Below, one piece after another: positions 1-12,462 of a DNA stretch of 64,000 bases; the first letter of the stretch is position 1; every line of letters begins with the position of its first letter. A program made the translations under genes and the position numbers. The notes under the pieces are model-generated. The model saw nothing but the letters and a program-made list of their open reading frames with translations, did not search any database and had not been told where the DNA came from. Source of the stretch: Rhyzopertha dominica (Eukaryota; Arthropoda; Insecta; Coleoptera; Bostrichidae); assembly GCA_025024175.1 (NCBI GenBank), contig QCXZ01000041.1, positions 43,581,786 to 43,645,785 on the forward strand, in the 5' to 3' direction.

Positions 1-1
1 C

Positions 2-148
2 ATCCCAGAAGTGCCGACCATTTTCCTTGTAGTCCAGAACTCGGATCTGATCTATCGAATACATCCGGGAGACCGTGAGAGCCCTCCTCCAGGCAGAACA
101 CCGAAAGTACGGCCATTCCACTATAGCGAATCGAAGGAGATCAGATAA
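2..148 (+). mobile_element. LTR retrotransposon polyprotein, C-terminal fragment
   Basis: A 48-codon open frame enters from before the window and ends at TAA 146-148. The segment NSDLIYRIHPGDRESPPPGR followed by TPKVRPFHYSES resembles the tail of a Ty3/gypsy-type integrase, where a DVYRI-like strand precedes a basic link and a V-x-R/H-P-F/Y end. It sits directly before a putative LTR with a PBS-like sequence, which supports the reading. The call is based on short similarity only. Confidence 0.35.
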
Positions 149-480
149 GTTGCGATAATTAAAATACCGAGCGGTTACTATTTTCATTATTTGTTTTACA
201 CATTACTTACATTACACATTACATTGGTTGTAAGCTCACGCAAAGCTTTGCATGGGAGAACCGCGTTTGTCCATTTTTTTATGTACATCACTGCATAACT
301 TATTATCTGATTTGTACCGTTCTCCTCAATATATGCCGATAGAGATTTGTAAGACTTATCGCTTTATTAACGTCCATAAACAGAATTTCCAATTTTGAGT
401 GTCTTTATAAAATTGGTGGCGCCCGATTTAATATAATTGAAGTTCGAACCACGGATCCCGCTCTACCCGGCGTAAAAGCT
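149..480 (+). mobile_element. Putative LTR and primer-binding site region
   Basis: Non-coding DNA follows the polyprotein stop. TGGCGCCCGA at 417-426 matches the first ten bases of a tRNA-Lys-type primer-binding site. If this is a PBS, the LTR lies between about 150 and 416. The order coding end, LTR, PBS would imply two elements sharing one LTR, or a rearranged copy. LTR edges could not be fixed without a second copy. Confidence 0.3.
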
Positions 481-490
481 GCCGTTAGCT

Positions 491-516
491 AGTGTGACAT
501 AATTTTATGTCACACT
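491..516. repeat. Perfect 26-bp palindrome
   Basis: AGTGTGACATAA, two T, then TTATGTCACACT: the two 12-base arms are exact reverse complements. AGTGACATA-like starts and ACT ends are known at LTR termini of gypsy-group elements, so this may be two LTR ends brought together. It lies 65 bp past the PBS-like sequence. Confidence 0.6.
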
Positions 517-540
517 AAGTACCAATAAAGAAGCTGCGGG

Positions 541-1999
541 GGCAGAATTNCCATTCGGCTATNCCCTTTAACACTAAAACAATAACTCTGTATATTTTGT
601 ATTTTGCAGGAGTTGGTTCTTTTAAAAATAACTCAAGTATGTATTTTGATACACGTCTAAAATGTACATGTACTTATATACATAATTAAAACGTAAATCA
701 CATATAATTAGAAGCTACATTTAGAAACATAGTCTACAAGCATTTAGCACATTATAAAAGAAGATACGAGGTTTATATGGATGTCATAGCCTTAAGGGTT
801 TTTTTATTTTTTTTATTTTCGTGACACAATATATACGCCACCTGTAGTGGACAAATACAACTACCTAAACTTAGAAAAATAATGAGCTGTGGTTAAAGGG
901 CAAGCGATTATTAAATCAAAATAGATGGAAAGTGGAAGTCGGCTGTCTGCAAATGAATGCAATTCCTGAAGAAGCTTCAGAACTATTTACATAAAAATGC
1001 GTTACGCTGGTGGTTTCTGCACTTAAAAGAGGAAGATGTGTAATCAGGAGCAAGTAAACTGGTAATAATTGTTGTAATAATGCATAATTATTTCACTTTA
1101 AAATTAAAAAAGATGGATGGTTGAGGAACGGTGGAGGATTTGTTTATTAAGCAAGTTTCCTTACTATTCCTATATGGTTATGCAAAACAATAACCGATAA
1201 AATCGTTAACCAGCAATTTCCTGAAACTTGTCACACGAAAACGCCACAAGAGCTTCAGGTGGTCGAATCGACTTCGAGGACCCCTATGCACCTGGATGAG
1301 TACAAATGACTCCTTATTCTCGTTAATTCTAACGACTCGTATCAATTTACCGGCCAAACCAACTGGTGCACTCTCTTTGAATTTAATAGAACGTCTTGCG
1401 AACGGTAAACCGATCTGTCGTGACCTGGAGCCAACGGTGCGTGGCCAACCACCTTCTTTCGGACGCGTGCCAAGAACGGCTACTTCCGCCTCAACCCTCG
1501 GAGCATCCTCGTGCTATCGAGGGTCGATCTTGTTGCTAAATTGGGCGATTTGCCGTTAGGTGGGGAAATCATTGTAATTTCGGGAGTATTAGGGAGAATA
1601 TGTCAAAAACTACCTGAAATAGTTAGTAGGTGTCTGCAAAAATGCTGCATACTAGTTCCACCAATGGAGAACCGTTCGTCCCAAAAGTCCCCAAATTTTC
1701 AAAGCACGTGGTCTTCGAGTATTGATGCGGGGTTTTAATTTAAGAACTGTGCATCGTAAGAGCCATGTTTGATATAATAGAGCTGCTTACAAAACTTGTA
1801 CTGTATGCGTTTAATGACATCAATATGAACCGTATAAAATGGATTCCAAATAAGCATAAGCAAAATATAAAGATAATAATATAGTGTAAATATTAGTAAA
1901 ATTAGTAGTACCTAGTCAGGTAAATAATACAATAATAAATAACCATTCTGGTAGCATGCCCACAGACATACTGTATATGCCGTGTGAAAGGCAAGCGCT
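541..1999. other. No gene recognised
   Basis: AT-rich sequence apart from a more balanced stretch at 1245-1735 that holds two overlapping plus-strand frames (87 and 75 codons) and an open minus frame. None has a recognisable domain. This stretch could be a decayed element or regulatory DNA. Confidence 0.3.
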
Positions 2000-2480
2000 C
2001 ATCCAGATCCTTCATTTTTTATGTTAATCCTTAAGTCATTTTCATACACCACTTCCAAAGCTATCCAAATCGGCCTGCAAGCGATGACAGTCTTCAATGG
2101 ATTAAATGCTACTGACAAGTCTCACATCGGTAGCATAAACAAAAACACTACATCTGAACTGTGACAGCACATCCTTCATGTAAGTTTCAAATAATATAGG
2201 ACCCAAGTTAGACCCCTGCGTTACTCCACTAGATTCACAGTAAGGGGGGGGGGGTGATAATCGTTATACAACCCATCACATAATCATAATCAGTTTTGCA
2301 ACAAGAAGCGAATGTTTTACAGCAGCGAATGTTTTTGACAGATTGGTATTATAGATGACCGCGTAGATGTCATCAATTGTCGTCTCTTTCCCATACCAAC
2401 TGTATAAGTGAGCATAGATTCGTAGCAGTTGACCTGCCTTTTACAAAACCATTCACTATTTGTGAAAAACATATTAAACC
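2000..2480 (-). mobile_element. LINE (Jockey/CR1-like) reverse transcriptase relic
   Basis: Read on the minus strand with frameshifts, three conserved reverse transcriptase blocks appear in the right order: HGFVKGRSTATNL followed by NLSKTFAAVKHSLLVAKL (motif A, normally SKAFD), then SSGVTQGSNLGPILFETYMK (motif B), then FVYATDVRL (motif C, where the catalytic YADD has become YATD) followed by SIEDCHRLQADLDS. Stops, frameshifts and the lost catalytic Asp show it is dead. Such elements copy themselves by target-primed reverse transcription. Confidence 0.8.
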
Positions 2481-3254
2481 TTCAGGTATTAATGCATATG
2501 TAACTGATGAGTGCAGAAAGAAACAAGTAAATTTCAACATTAATTAAAAAAATTAAGTGTGAAGAAAATATAAGAGAAACTTGTATTATATTTACTGCTC
2601 TACGACGTACTTAAGACGGGTATATTAAAGATAGGTATAGCCGCTGGGAATTTTTTATTCAGTTTTTATGCGATTAAAGTTCATCAAATTCATTATTCAC
2701 TAAAAGCGAGTATTATTGTTTTTCTTAAAAAAGCCTGCGGCGTTTCTTAAAAATCACGCATGTATTATACTAACGTACAGAGAATAAATTCAAGCTTCAA
2801 GTTATACGAGTAGCATTCAAGAAGTAGGTACTTCGTAGTATGACACTCAACTGGTATTTGTTTAAAACAGAATATCAAGTTTTTATGTCGGATTTGTTCT
2901 CCATTGAATTATAGCAATTTAACAGGTTGGGCAAAACATTAAGCGAGCCCAGTAGTAGTTTAAGATAATATAACGCTTTCCAGTTACCTGATGAATGATG
3001 ATTGTTAGAATGATGGCAAATAATTATATCAAACATTAATGGAAGATAAGAACATAGGAAGTACTGTAAATGTGATAAGTACGAAAAGGTAGATCACACC
3101 TTGCAATATCTGGTAAGTCAGATTTCAACAATCTAACGCCAGACATGAAGAAGGAGGTTTAATGCTACTGTCTTTCAGAGATACTGAACGTTCTTATCTT
3201 TGCTAGATCCCACGAAACACGAAACTGAACCAGAAGAGTTAAGTTTATCCTTAT
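2481..3254. other. No gene recognised
   Basis: AT-rich sequence without a convincing open frame, repeat or RNA gene. Confidence 0.4.
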
Positions 3255-3410
3255 ACCAAGCATTTGGTATAGAGGTAAAACCACTTCTGTGCCATGCTGC
3301 CTGCACTTAGATCTAAACTACACTGACAAGCTGCAACAACAGCGAACAGATCTATCTGTAGTTGGTTGCGGTGCAGACAGCACAGCATACACATGCATTT
3401 TAAGTTTATT
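3255..3410. repeat. Dispersed repeat, family of 24525-24668
   Basis: Aligns along its length with 24525-24668: both share AAAACCA-TTCT-TGCC-TGCTG, the TAAACT block, GACAGCGAA-like sequence, AGATCTATCT, AGTTGGTTG and AGACAGCACAGCA, ending in ACATGCATTTTAA. Within each copy the start (TGCCATGCTGCCTGCAC) is partly complementary to the end (GTGCAGACAGCACAGCA), so the unit can fold into a hairpin. No coding capacity. Confidence 0.7.
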
Positions 3411-6270
3411 CTTGTGTCTAATTTTAGTATCTACTGATAAATAATGTGAACTACAGTTCTACCTTTTATTTCTTTGATGTATTTATAATGCCGAAGTAGT
3501 ACTCCCAATTTTAATTTATAGGACAAAATTTTGTAACCATATAATATTAAAACCTATGTACCTATTCCAAACAAAGACAACTTTTCACATTATATAAAAA
3601 AATCATATATTCCTTTCTGGTAGACAGTTTATTATGGCAAAGTGCACTTTTACAAGACAATGTAAAAACATTTTATTATTATTTTCAGCAGTGTAAAGAC
3701 AATGGCATGAACTGAGACAGAATNTACAGTAACTCATACTTCTGGAATACCACAGATACAAATAAAAAATTTATTACGTAATGTTTTTATATATATTTCG
3801 TGATTTTCCATAAATAGAACAAATACAGTGGTAAGGAAAGAAGATTCAGCATTAACAGTGAACTTCGAGTCACAGGTAACTGATATGAGGAAACACTTAG
3901 TATAGGTACTTAAAAAATATTATGGGAAATCCCATGATTTATAAACTAGACCTGCTAAGCAAAAAGCGAGAGTATTGTGAAGCTCCGAATTCATTGGTCC
4001 CGATTGGTCTAGACGGAGAAACAGGTGCCAAGCACATTACCTTCCTCTATCGAGAAGGCCCAGTTCTGTAATAGAGGAAACAGAAAAAGAGCTTCGTACA
4101 GTCCGCTGTGACACGGAGGGCAGGTGTAATACAGGAACTTGTATAAATTATTTATAAAATCGGTAGGAAATAACATATGGCGCTTTGTTATGTCATTAAC
4201 TTAGTCGTTAACCTCGTTGGGGTTAAGGTGAAGGTGACTCTTTCGGCACGTTGGCCCGCTACTATTATAACCTAGAAATAGCGAGTTCTTGTCGAAAGCG
4301 AAATCAAGGTTAGCGGACGGGTGATGCAAAAAATGCAAATTGCGAGTACAGGTGCCCGAGATAAGACGCGGAGTCAATAGCACAGTATAGCGTGCACGTT
4401 GTTGCTTGGAATATTCATAGTTTTACTCTTTAACACACCTTCGTTACAAGTGTAATGTAATTTATTTATACCTTCAATTATTTTAAGCATAACACATCAA
4501 GGAAATGAAGTGACATTTCATTTACAACTGTATAACCTTCAATATCATATTACTTGTTTATATCTCATTTATTTAATGTAATGCTTCGATTAACTGTTCA
4601 TAGACCCAATTGGCTAATTAGGTTTAAAGGGATAACGCACTGGTCTTTAAAGCTCTTAATTGGGTACGTATATCACTCGGCAACTCATACGTAAAGACAA
4701 AGGATTATAAAGCAACTAACTAGTTTGCTGTTTCCCTGCGTAAATAATAAAGATACCAGAAGTATGGAATGATACAGTAATGTAATTTAGAAGTTTTAAT
4801 AATAATTGGTTGATAAGTGTCATATTATTATTTACGAACCGCGAACCAAGAACAAGTGCTCACTCAGACCACCAGTGATTGTTTCATATATTCTTAAGAT
4901 CGTCAAATTTCAGAAATTCAGAACTCACCTCCAAATATGCTACAAAGAACGTTAGATTTACTCAAGGCTGCATTACTGCCAGGAAGTAAAAGGGGAACAC
5001 TTTGAGCATCTTGTGTAATGTATATAAAATATACAGCATTCTTCACGGAATCATGTTTTTCTTTTTTACTTTTTGGGTACCCGATTCGCAATAAATAGAT
5101 CAAACTAGACGAAAATTAAGTATCACCAGTCAAGGAAAAATGGTAATACCTAGCTTTTTTTATCTACTTTAGCGATAAAGAAAATTGTTTTCATTCTTTT
5201 TGTTCTTTGTCAGGCTCAATTATAGTATTTACACTTTTCTCAATTCAGAAGCAATAAATTGTACCAATTTAAAATATTTTTGACCCCCTTTCCATTAAAA
5301 AAACATGCAACTTGCTCCCATATTTCGGAAATGAGAGCTGACATGGAGTGCAGAAAATGCATTTTAATTACCCATATAGACAGAAATGTTTGAATGAATA
5401 ACCTGTGTTACAATGATCTCAAATTAATAATATCAGTTTTATCAAAGGATTTAGACACTGTAGGGTTAAATAAATAACAAACACTGCTGACCTTGTAACT
5501 TCAAAGTTACGTGATCAATTATTGTGAAGTCACTTGTCTTTATTGTTGCTAGATGTACCCGTTGGACGAAAACCAAGCCAAACCAAGCTTAAAAAATTAC
5601 GAGAACAACCAGTACGTTTATAGAAAGCGAGAAACAAAGAAAACACCACAGTAATATAATAAATAATAAATATAATATAAATTATCTTAGTACTTAGTAA
5701 GCAATAAATCACTTTCCTTTTTAATGTCATTATTCGTCCGTCAACAAATTATGTGTATGAGAGATTTGATGACTTCTATATACTGAATACGCTATTATTT
5801 CTTATTTCTGAATATCTACGTATTTAACATGTATTATTTTATTCCAATATTTTCTTTTAATATTTACGACGAAATTACGAATATTCATGTGTACCGTAAA
5901 GGAAAATTTAGGTTTTGTGGAACATCTCTTTCAAGCAATACTCTTATAACTCAACATTCCATGCAACACTGTAACACTGTTGTGTATTAGAGACAAAGTG
6001 GACAATTATATTTTTGTAATAAAGTTCAAGAATTGAAGTATACCTAGATGTATCTCAGGTAAATAAAATAATTTTATCTGTTAATATTACATAATATATT
6101 TAGTATAATTAACGGTCGTTAAGATTATTTTTTAATGTTTTTTCATTGAATTTTTTTTATTAGAGGAAAACAAATTGAATAACTTGTCATTTTGAAGTTG
6201 ATGTCTCAAATATTGTAAGTAAATTTTATAAAACGACCCATATTATATTGTAATTATATTATTTGTAGCA
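3411..6270. other. No gene recognised
   Basis: AT-rich DNA. A slightly GC-richer block lies at about 3960-4400. Short minus-strand frames at 4201-4383, 4918-5103 and 5530-5730 have no recognisable motif and look random. Confidence 0.4.
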
Positions 6271-6312
6271 ACCCTGAAGAAGGTGCGAAATAAAGTCCAC
6301 CGAAAGCTTGGT
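6271..6312 (+). ncRNA. CTGAAGAA-stem-GAAAGCTTG motif (Penelope/hammerhead-like)
   Basis: CCCTGAAGAA is followed by GGTG, a 12-base loop, the complementary CACC, then GAAAGCTTGG. A second copy at 36945-36979 keeps both flanks but has stem GGAA/TTCC, which is compensatory. The conserved hammerhead ribozyme core is CUGANGA-stem II-GAAA, and Penelope-like elements are known to carry such motifs in their terminal repeats. Stems I and III and a cleavage site are not evident, so self-cleavage is only inferred. Confidence 0.45.
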
Positions 6313-6559
6313 TTAGAATATAGAGTATTCTTAAAGCTAAATAAAGGTCGGTATCCCCGTTAAAACATTACATAATATAGTTACAGCCATCAGTAATTAA
6401 TTACATTCAGTAAGAGGCCAAAAAACAGGTTTCAGTTACCAAACACAGCTTCTGAAGAGATAGATGAAAGCGGCGATCAAAAATTGAAAGATTTTATAAA
6501 CTGTCACGATTCTCCTCGAATATTTTACTCCCTTCAGGTGTCTGAACAAATAAAACTGA

Positions 6560-7150
6560 ACTGAAACGCAAACCATCAAACATCGTTGCGTTTTCTGCGT
6601 CTTCACAATGGTAATAAGGGATTATGCGGTGGCCACTATGAGGGCATCGGTTAAGCGGTAACACCTCAACTAGTGCGTAATAATACTTAACTCAAACAGC
6701 CAGGTGCTGGTTGGATGTCGATGTCCCCGCTCAACCCTTATGTGCCCCGCGTTTTATTAATTTCAGGAGAGTTCCTTCACTCCCCGCTCGACACAAACAC
6801 GCGAGGTTAAGAAACCAAGGCATATGCGCTCTCGCACCGGATAAGACAGGTGGGCCCTTAATTCGTCTTTTTTTTCGTTCCCGTTTTTCTACCCTACCCC
6901 TCAAACCTGTTGTCCCCGTTTTCCTCGGATAACTACGATCTAATAGAGTTTTATTATTCGTAATTTTTGTAACTGCCACTGCCTGACGAGCACATGTCGT
7001 TTTCTTGGGACGGGGTGAGGGGACGAGGTTTCTGGCTTATCGTACCGTCGATATCTCCAGACGATTGTTGTATTTGTTCGGCATTTAGAGGAATATCGAT
7101 ATCGAACACGGTGATGATTTGTTCATTTAGACATTTCAAGCGCAATTTAA
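6560..7150. other. GC-richer island, possible regulatory DNA
   Basis: Composition is clearly more balanced than the flanks, with CpGs kept and short frames on both strands that have no domain (6711-6932 plus, 6731-6979 minus, 6954-7188 both). No transposon motif was found. Non-coding conserved sequence is one explanation; a decayed element is another. Confidence 0.3.
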
Positions 7151-7256
7151 TTATTTTGCATTTTCTTGGCGCAAAAATTTTGGAATAATAATTAATGGAT
7201 AATTATGGAATTTTTATTTAATTAGGCTTTAAAAGCAGGATTGGCAGTCACTAATT

Positions 7257-8103
7257 ACTTCCACATCCAACGGACGGAAAGTATTGTATCCCGAAAAAAA
7301 AATTCAAAAATTTTTATTTGCTCATTCGTTTTAAAATGGTCGAAAACGCAAAAAAACAAAAGTTGAGCAAAAAAAAATTTCTTGTCTGCGTGTGTTTTTG
7401 TTTACACGATAACTTTCGAAAGACTTAATATATATATAAACTTGAAATTTGGCAAACGTATAAATCTTAACTACCCAAAGCGACCTATTGTTTGTGGGAC
7501 AAGTAGGGTATCGGGAAGGGGGCGAAATTGGGGGGTAACTACCCTTTTTGCAAATTTCTATCTTTTTATTTTTTTTTCGTTTTAGTATGTGATTAGTAGT
7601 ATAACTGCGAGTATTATTCGCTGTTATAAATTTTCGGTGCAGCAAACTGNTTAGAAGATATTAGCAAAAAAGCGTCACTTAAAGAAAACAGTTTTTCCTA
7701 AATATTTCCAAATATATTTAATATATTCAAAAAATGAAAATGCCATCAGATAGGAAATAAAATTTCTCACAAAAAGTGTCTTAGAAAATTTATTCAAAAT
7801 TTTGACATTTTCGAAATATTTCCAAAAAACTTATTCTGGATCCTGCTCGAACGATTTTTTAAATTTTGGTATTATATAGAAAATCAAATTTCTGATCAGA
7901 AAGCACTCTTGTAATTTCTTTGTTAAGTTAATAATTTTTGAGTTATTTGGAAAAAAAACCGATTTATATATTTTTGCTAATATCACGAAGACTTTGTCTT
8001 AGAAAAAATGTGTAGAGAGACAAAATGCTCAAAATCTGATTACTAATCGTACAGTATAAGAAATAAAAACGTAAATGTCATTTTGACAATTGAATGTGGA
8101 AGT
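7257..8103. repeat. Nested non-coding repeat, copy A (847 bp)
   Basis: Bounded by ACTTCCACATCCAA at 7257-7270 and its inverted partner TTGAATGTGGAAGT at 8090-8103. The interior contains ATAACTTTCGAAAGACTTAA, TGAAATTTGGCAAACGTATA, GAAGATATTAGCAAAAAAGC and ATCAGAAAGCACTCTTG. It is shared with 30672-31255 and 36050-36728. In all copies the 3' border is followed by GATTCAATTTGCAGCGGTTT, which in the 31.2-kb copy belongs to a broken mariner-type transposase. Frames inside are chance. Confidence 0.75.
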
Positions 8104-8189
8104 AATGATTCAATTTGCAGCGGTTTTTTTATTAAAAAAAAATCATTGAAAACAGTGAACTGATCCATCAAATAGAGTTTTGATTAATT

Positions 8190-8960
8190 AGAAATTATTC
8201 TTTTATCAATGTCATCTTCACTTTATTAAATATTAATTGACAGAGTGCCTAATACAAATATTATGAAAAAATTCAAATTATGGGAAAACAGAACAGCAAT
8301 CATTGCAAGTAAATTTGTAAACACCAGAAAGTGTAAGAGTTGAATTTTATCTTTGTTATGGACTAACCGGGATCCTAAGCTACCTATATACAGTTGAAAA
8401 AGAAATATGAATTGCATGAGACAAAAATAATTTGGAAATATTTACTGCAATTAGACCAATAAACCTAGGTGAATGCCAATTCTTTTCGTTTTCATCTAAA
8501 ATAACAGTATAAATCGGCAATTTTTAAGATATAATTCTTCTACTAAATAATTTAGAGAGTTATTGTTAAAAGAAATTTGTAAAATAATGCCAAGTTCTTT
8601 TTCAAAAGCCATAAAGGTAAGAGTGATCCAAAAAGTCTATTAAATAAACAATGAGAGACAGCTAATTGATGTTGGTATGGATGGAAAGAATTATAAGAAA
8701 TAATATTATCTGTATACCTTGGTTTTCTAAAAATTTCGAAAGTAAAGTGTGGATATGATTCATTGCGTTTAATTAACAAATCCAAGAAAGAGATGCTGTT
8801 GTTTGTTTCTTTTTCATGACTGAAATTTATAGAAGGATCTAATGAATTAATAAAAGAAGAATATTAATGAGATTCACTTTTTTTCGTTTAAAAAGGAATA
8901 AAATATCATCTACGTATCAAAATTAAAAATGTACATTAAGACAGAAAGCAGGTATCCTTA
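8190..8960 (-). mobile_element. Penelope-like element relic (RT C-terminal part)
   Basis: On the minus strand, with frameshifts, the order is NFDTYVDDILF (Penelope-type catalytic YVDD), then INSLDPSINFSHE, then NNSISFLDLLIKRNE, then FEIFRKPRYTDNIISYNSFH, PYQHQLAVSHCLFNRLF. This is the distinctive end of Penelope-like reverse transcriptase. Further on, a degraded FQLYIGSLGSRL may be what is left of the GIY-YIG endonuclease. The copy is broken by stops and frameshifts and is not flanked by an obvious terminal repeat. Confidence 0.8.
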
Positions 8961-9469
8961 TATACATTTTTTTCAACATAACTTTAATGTCTAGATAGTT
9001 TTCACAATCAACCTACATATTGCCTACATTTGAAAATTAATTTTTCTTTATAAATTCATCATTCACCGATAAATAAACTCTATAATTTGTCCTTATCATA
9101 AAAACGCTACTTTTAACTAAGTAGTCTAAAGATAAAACGAATGCTACATACTTTGACCACACCGCACCATAATATATTTTCTGGGTGCGGTCCTGTCCGT
9201 TCTACAAGTCACCTCGTAAAAACGGACCGATAATTTATAGGCAAAAAAGCGCAGATTAGTGCGCGAACATAAAAATGCAGCCTTTGGCCGGGTGTCCCTT
9301 ATAAATATCTATGTGTATGCCATAGAATAAACTGTACTTGAGTCGGAACCTTTGATGTGTCGAGCTCCCAGTGACCTTTAAATTGCATTCTAAACACAAG
9401 CATGTTCATGCGAAGACTCTTTAAAATTAGTAGGAATAAACCAAAATCCTTTTCTCCAATTATGAATTA

Positions 9470-10510
9470 TAGTTGCTCTTTTCGAGCGCTTGAATGTTTA
9501 TGAATACATCAAAAATGCAGAGGGAGAAGGTGGGGCCGTCTCAAAATACAGTAGAATGACCAAAATTTCGCATTCAACTGTGAAAAATAGAGCTGTTAAT
9601 GGAATTCAGGACAGAAAAAGCGAAAAACGTTGGTTCGTCGAGAGTTTTCAAAGATGACCACGCAAATTTAATACGACGTAAGATTTATGCGGCATACAAA
9701 AATAATTTGGTATTGACAAATGAAAAATTACACAAGCAAATTAAAACTGACTTAAAGATTAACTGCTGTTAGGTTTACGTAATTTGTTTTAAGGAAGATG
9801 AAGTTTCATTATTAGAAAATTAAAAAACGCCAAAGCTTATGGAAACTCCACGAATTTTGGAATGGCGATTAAATTACTGAATCCAAATTACAAAATTTCG
9901 AGATGAAGATAGATCATATATGTAGACAAAACTCGGTACGACACCCATGAGACTGTGCAAAAAAGTTGGTGCACACATGGTAAAAGAATCACTATTCTAC
10001 ATGCGGCATTTATGTAAGTATTACGGCTAAAGTTTTTGAAAATTGGTTTGAGAATAACCTGCTGCCAAAGTTTAATGCAGAAATTGTATTAGACAATGCG
10101 TGTTATCATTTTGCTCAGATTGAAAAAAATCCAAATACCTACGTCTTCAAATGAAGAAGAAATCAAAGATTTTCTTTTAAAACATGACATATTTTGAGGA
10201 ATGTTATACAAAGAAACAACTCTTGGAGGTTCTAAAGACAAAATGCTTTGGTAAAACATTCCGAATTGATACTTTGGCTAAAGAGCATGGATACACAGTT
10301 TTAACCGCCATATCACTGTATATTTGATTGAAATGATTTAGCACGAACTTAAAAAGAGTCATGTAATGGCCTAAATACTGCACCAAAAGCACCATACAAA
10401 CTATCCAAGAAGAACTTGCGAAAATCACAGCAAATAGTTGGTCTAACTGTGTGCATCATGTGATAAAAGAACAGGGAATGACAGTGACTTTTTTAAGTCA
10501 CTAAAATCTA
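9470..10510 (+). mobile_element. IS630/Tc1-type transposase relic, near full length but broken
   Basis: Across three frames the plus strand keeps a helix-turn-helix start (ERLNVYEYIKNAEGEGGAVS, KISHSTVKNR), then YVDKTRYDTHETVQKSW (first catalytic Asp), GKRITILHAAF, EIVLDNACYH (second Asp), EEEIKDFLLKHDI, LEVLKTKCF, RIDTLAKEHGYTV, a damaged LIEMI-HELKK (third acidic residue), and TANSWSNCVHHVIKEQ. Members of this family cut and paste DNA at TA sites. Many stops and frameshifts make it inactive. A C-terminal fragment of the same family lies at 58975-59325. Confidence 0.82.
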
Positions 10511-12462
10511 ATTTTAGATAACGTGAGAATAATATTTTTTAAATAATAAATAGCATAAGCTTTGTTGCTTATTTTTGTTTTGTAATTATTTATTTCTTAA
10601 ATTTCAATGAATCTTTTTGGTCCCACAATAATTCTTTCTAATCGATACCAAGATTTTTCAGTGTTACAAAAACTTAACACTAGATCTAACACATCCCCAG
10701 TGTTTTCACTAAGTGAAGTTCGAGTATTCATGTGTTTTCATGCCTGTGTTATAGTTTTATACGGAGTGTATTCTGCTACCATCCTTCATTTTCAAGAAAT
10801 AGACTGCAATTCTCTTGGTATCAATATAACATAGATTACGATATTGATCCATAGATTGACATAGATCTCATACACTCAGCAATTTTCTGTTATTCATAGT
10901 TTGATATAAAGTACATAATGCGATTTACAGTTAAAGTGTTTTTCTATATAGAATTTTACTGTGAAAAAGCATAAGAATTGTCTAATGTACTGTAGCTACA
11001 ATAGCGTCCCTATCTATTCGTTTTTATTTAGTACAGTTTACAATATCTTAGACACGGTAAAATATTAGTACTATATACATAGATCATTGTTTTCATCTGG
11101 TAGAATTTTACACTATAAGTGGACTAATAAATTAAATGGGATAAAAATGCTTTGAAAATTATATTTCGAAGACAGCAACCATAGTTGACAAGAAAAAAAT
11201 TATTTTTTGTGTTAGTAGTATTTTACAAACACGCATCATACACCATTACAGTGCAAATATTGAATCAATTTACATAATTCCTAAAGGACATAAAATTAAA
11301 AATGTCCCTATTTTCCATATGGAAATAATAATAATAACTGATATCCCATCTTGCACTTTCATGTTTAATGCATCCCTCCTTAAACAACAGCATGCAATGT
11401 CAAGAAAATAATTCGTTTCAAGTGAAAAAACGCCATCGCCACCGTCAGGGCAGGTGCTCATTTAAATTCAACAGTTTCAGGCAACATGTGTGCGCCCTGT
11501 TGTGCGAAACATTTCAGGAATAACCGAAAACGCAAACACAAAACAATACTGCGAATAAATCTCGCCGACACCCCGTCTTCAACAATAGATTTAATACTCG
11601 ACGCGTTACTCCGATTTGGAAGGAAACATTTCTGTTCAAGAAAGGGACCTTACAAAAAGGACGGTTTGGAGTCGGCCGGAGGAATCTTGGACACAAGACG
11701 GTCGTCGAGGTGGCGATGAAATCGGATGGCTAGCTGGAATTTTGATAAAGGGCAGCTGCAGACTTTCAATTGTTTGATAATGCAAACTGCACAGACAATT
11801 TGACCCGGAAGGAATATTTCTTGAAGGCTGCTACACGGTTAATTTGGGTTATTTACATGTAATTTCGGGTTTTAAGGTAAACGTGTGGTTACATTAAAAA
11901 CTGCCCATATATTATCAAGCGGGCCGTGTTTTCGTTATGAATTTTAGTATATAGAACTGAAAACAAATGGTAATTAGCTGAAGTTTTAGACCAAATATAC
12001 CAACAGAAATCATTTGCAGTTGATTACCACACCGATAATAAAAGTCCGTTTATAAAATAATAATTCTATGTCCCGAAAAATGTTAACGAAGCTCATATGA
12101 CTAAAATAAATGTTTAAATTTGATTGCAGTAAATATAATTATTTTCAATATCATCGACTCCTGGACTCTTATTATTTTTCATGTCACTATTTAAAAATCA
12201 TTAGAGTGATTAACCCTTCTTTCTGCTATTTCATTCTCATCTGCAATCAGTAGCCTCCCTTTATATTTTACAAACAAGATTTTGAGTTAGAATCCTTGTT
12301 TATTATACCTAAATACGGTATTCTTTCCTTTCGTTTGAGTATTTCTTCTTTGCATATTCTGTTTCACTTTGAAGCATTTCCATTCGTGATTGCAGTCTAC
12401 TTTTTAAAACCTTTTTAAAGCGTCAACCACCCATTTGCTTTTTTTGATCATTGGATCAAAAA
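10511..12462. other. No gene recognised; GC-richer block at 11400-11760
   Basis: Mostly AT-rich. The block at 11400-11760 has many CpGs and two opposed short frames (11486-11719 plus, 11514-11696 minus) without recognisable motifs. It could be regulatory DNA. Confidence 0.3.

Noticed and set aside
7331..7645. 104-codon minus-strand open frame, with a similar frame at 36010-36318
   Set aside because: The resemblance is explained by the nested repeat at DNA level; the copies differ by frameshifts and have no domain.
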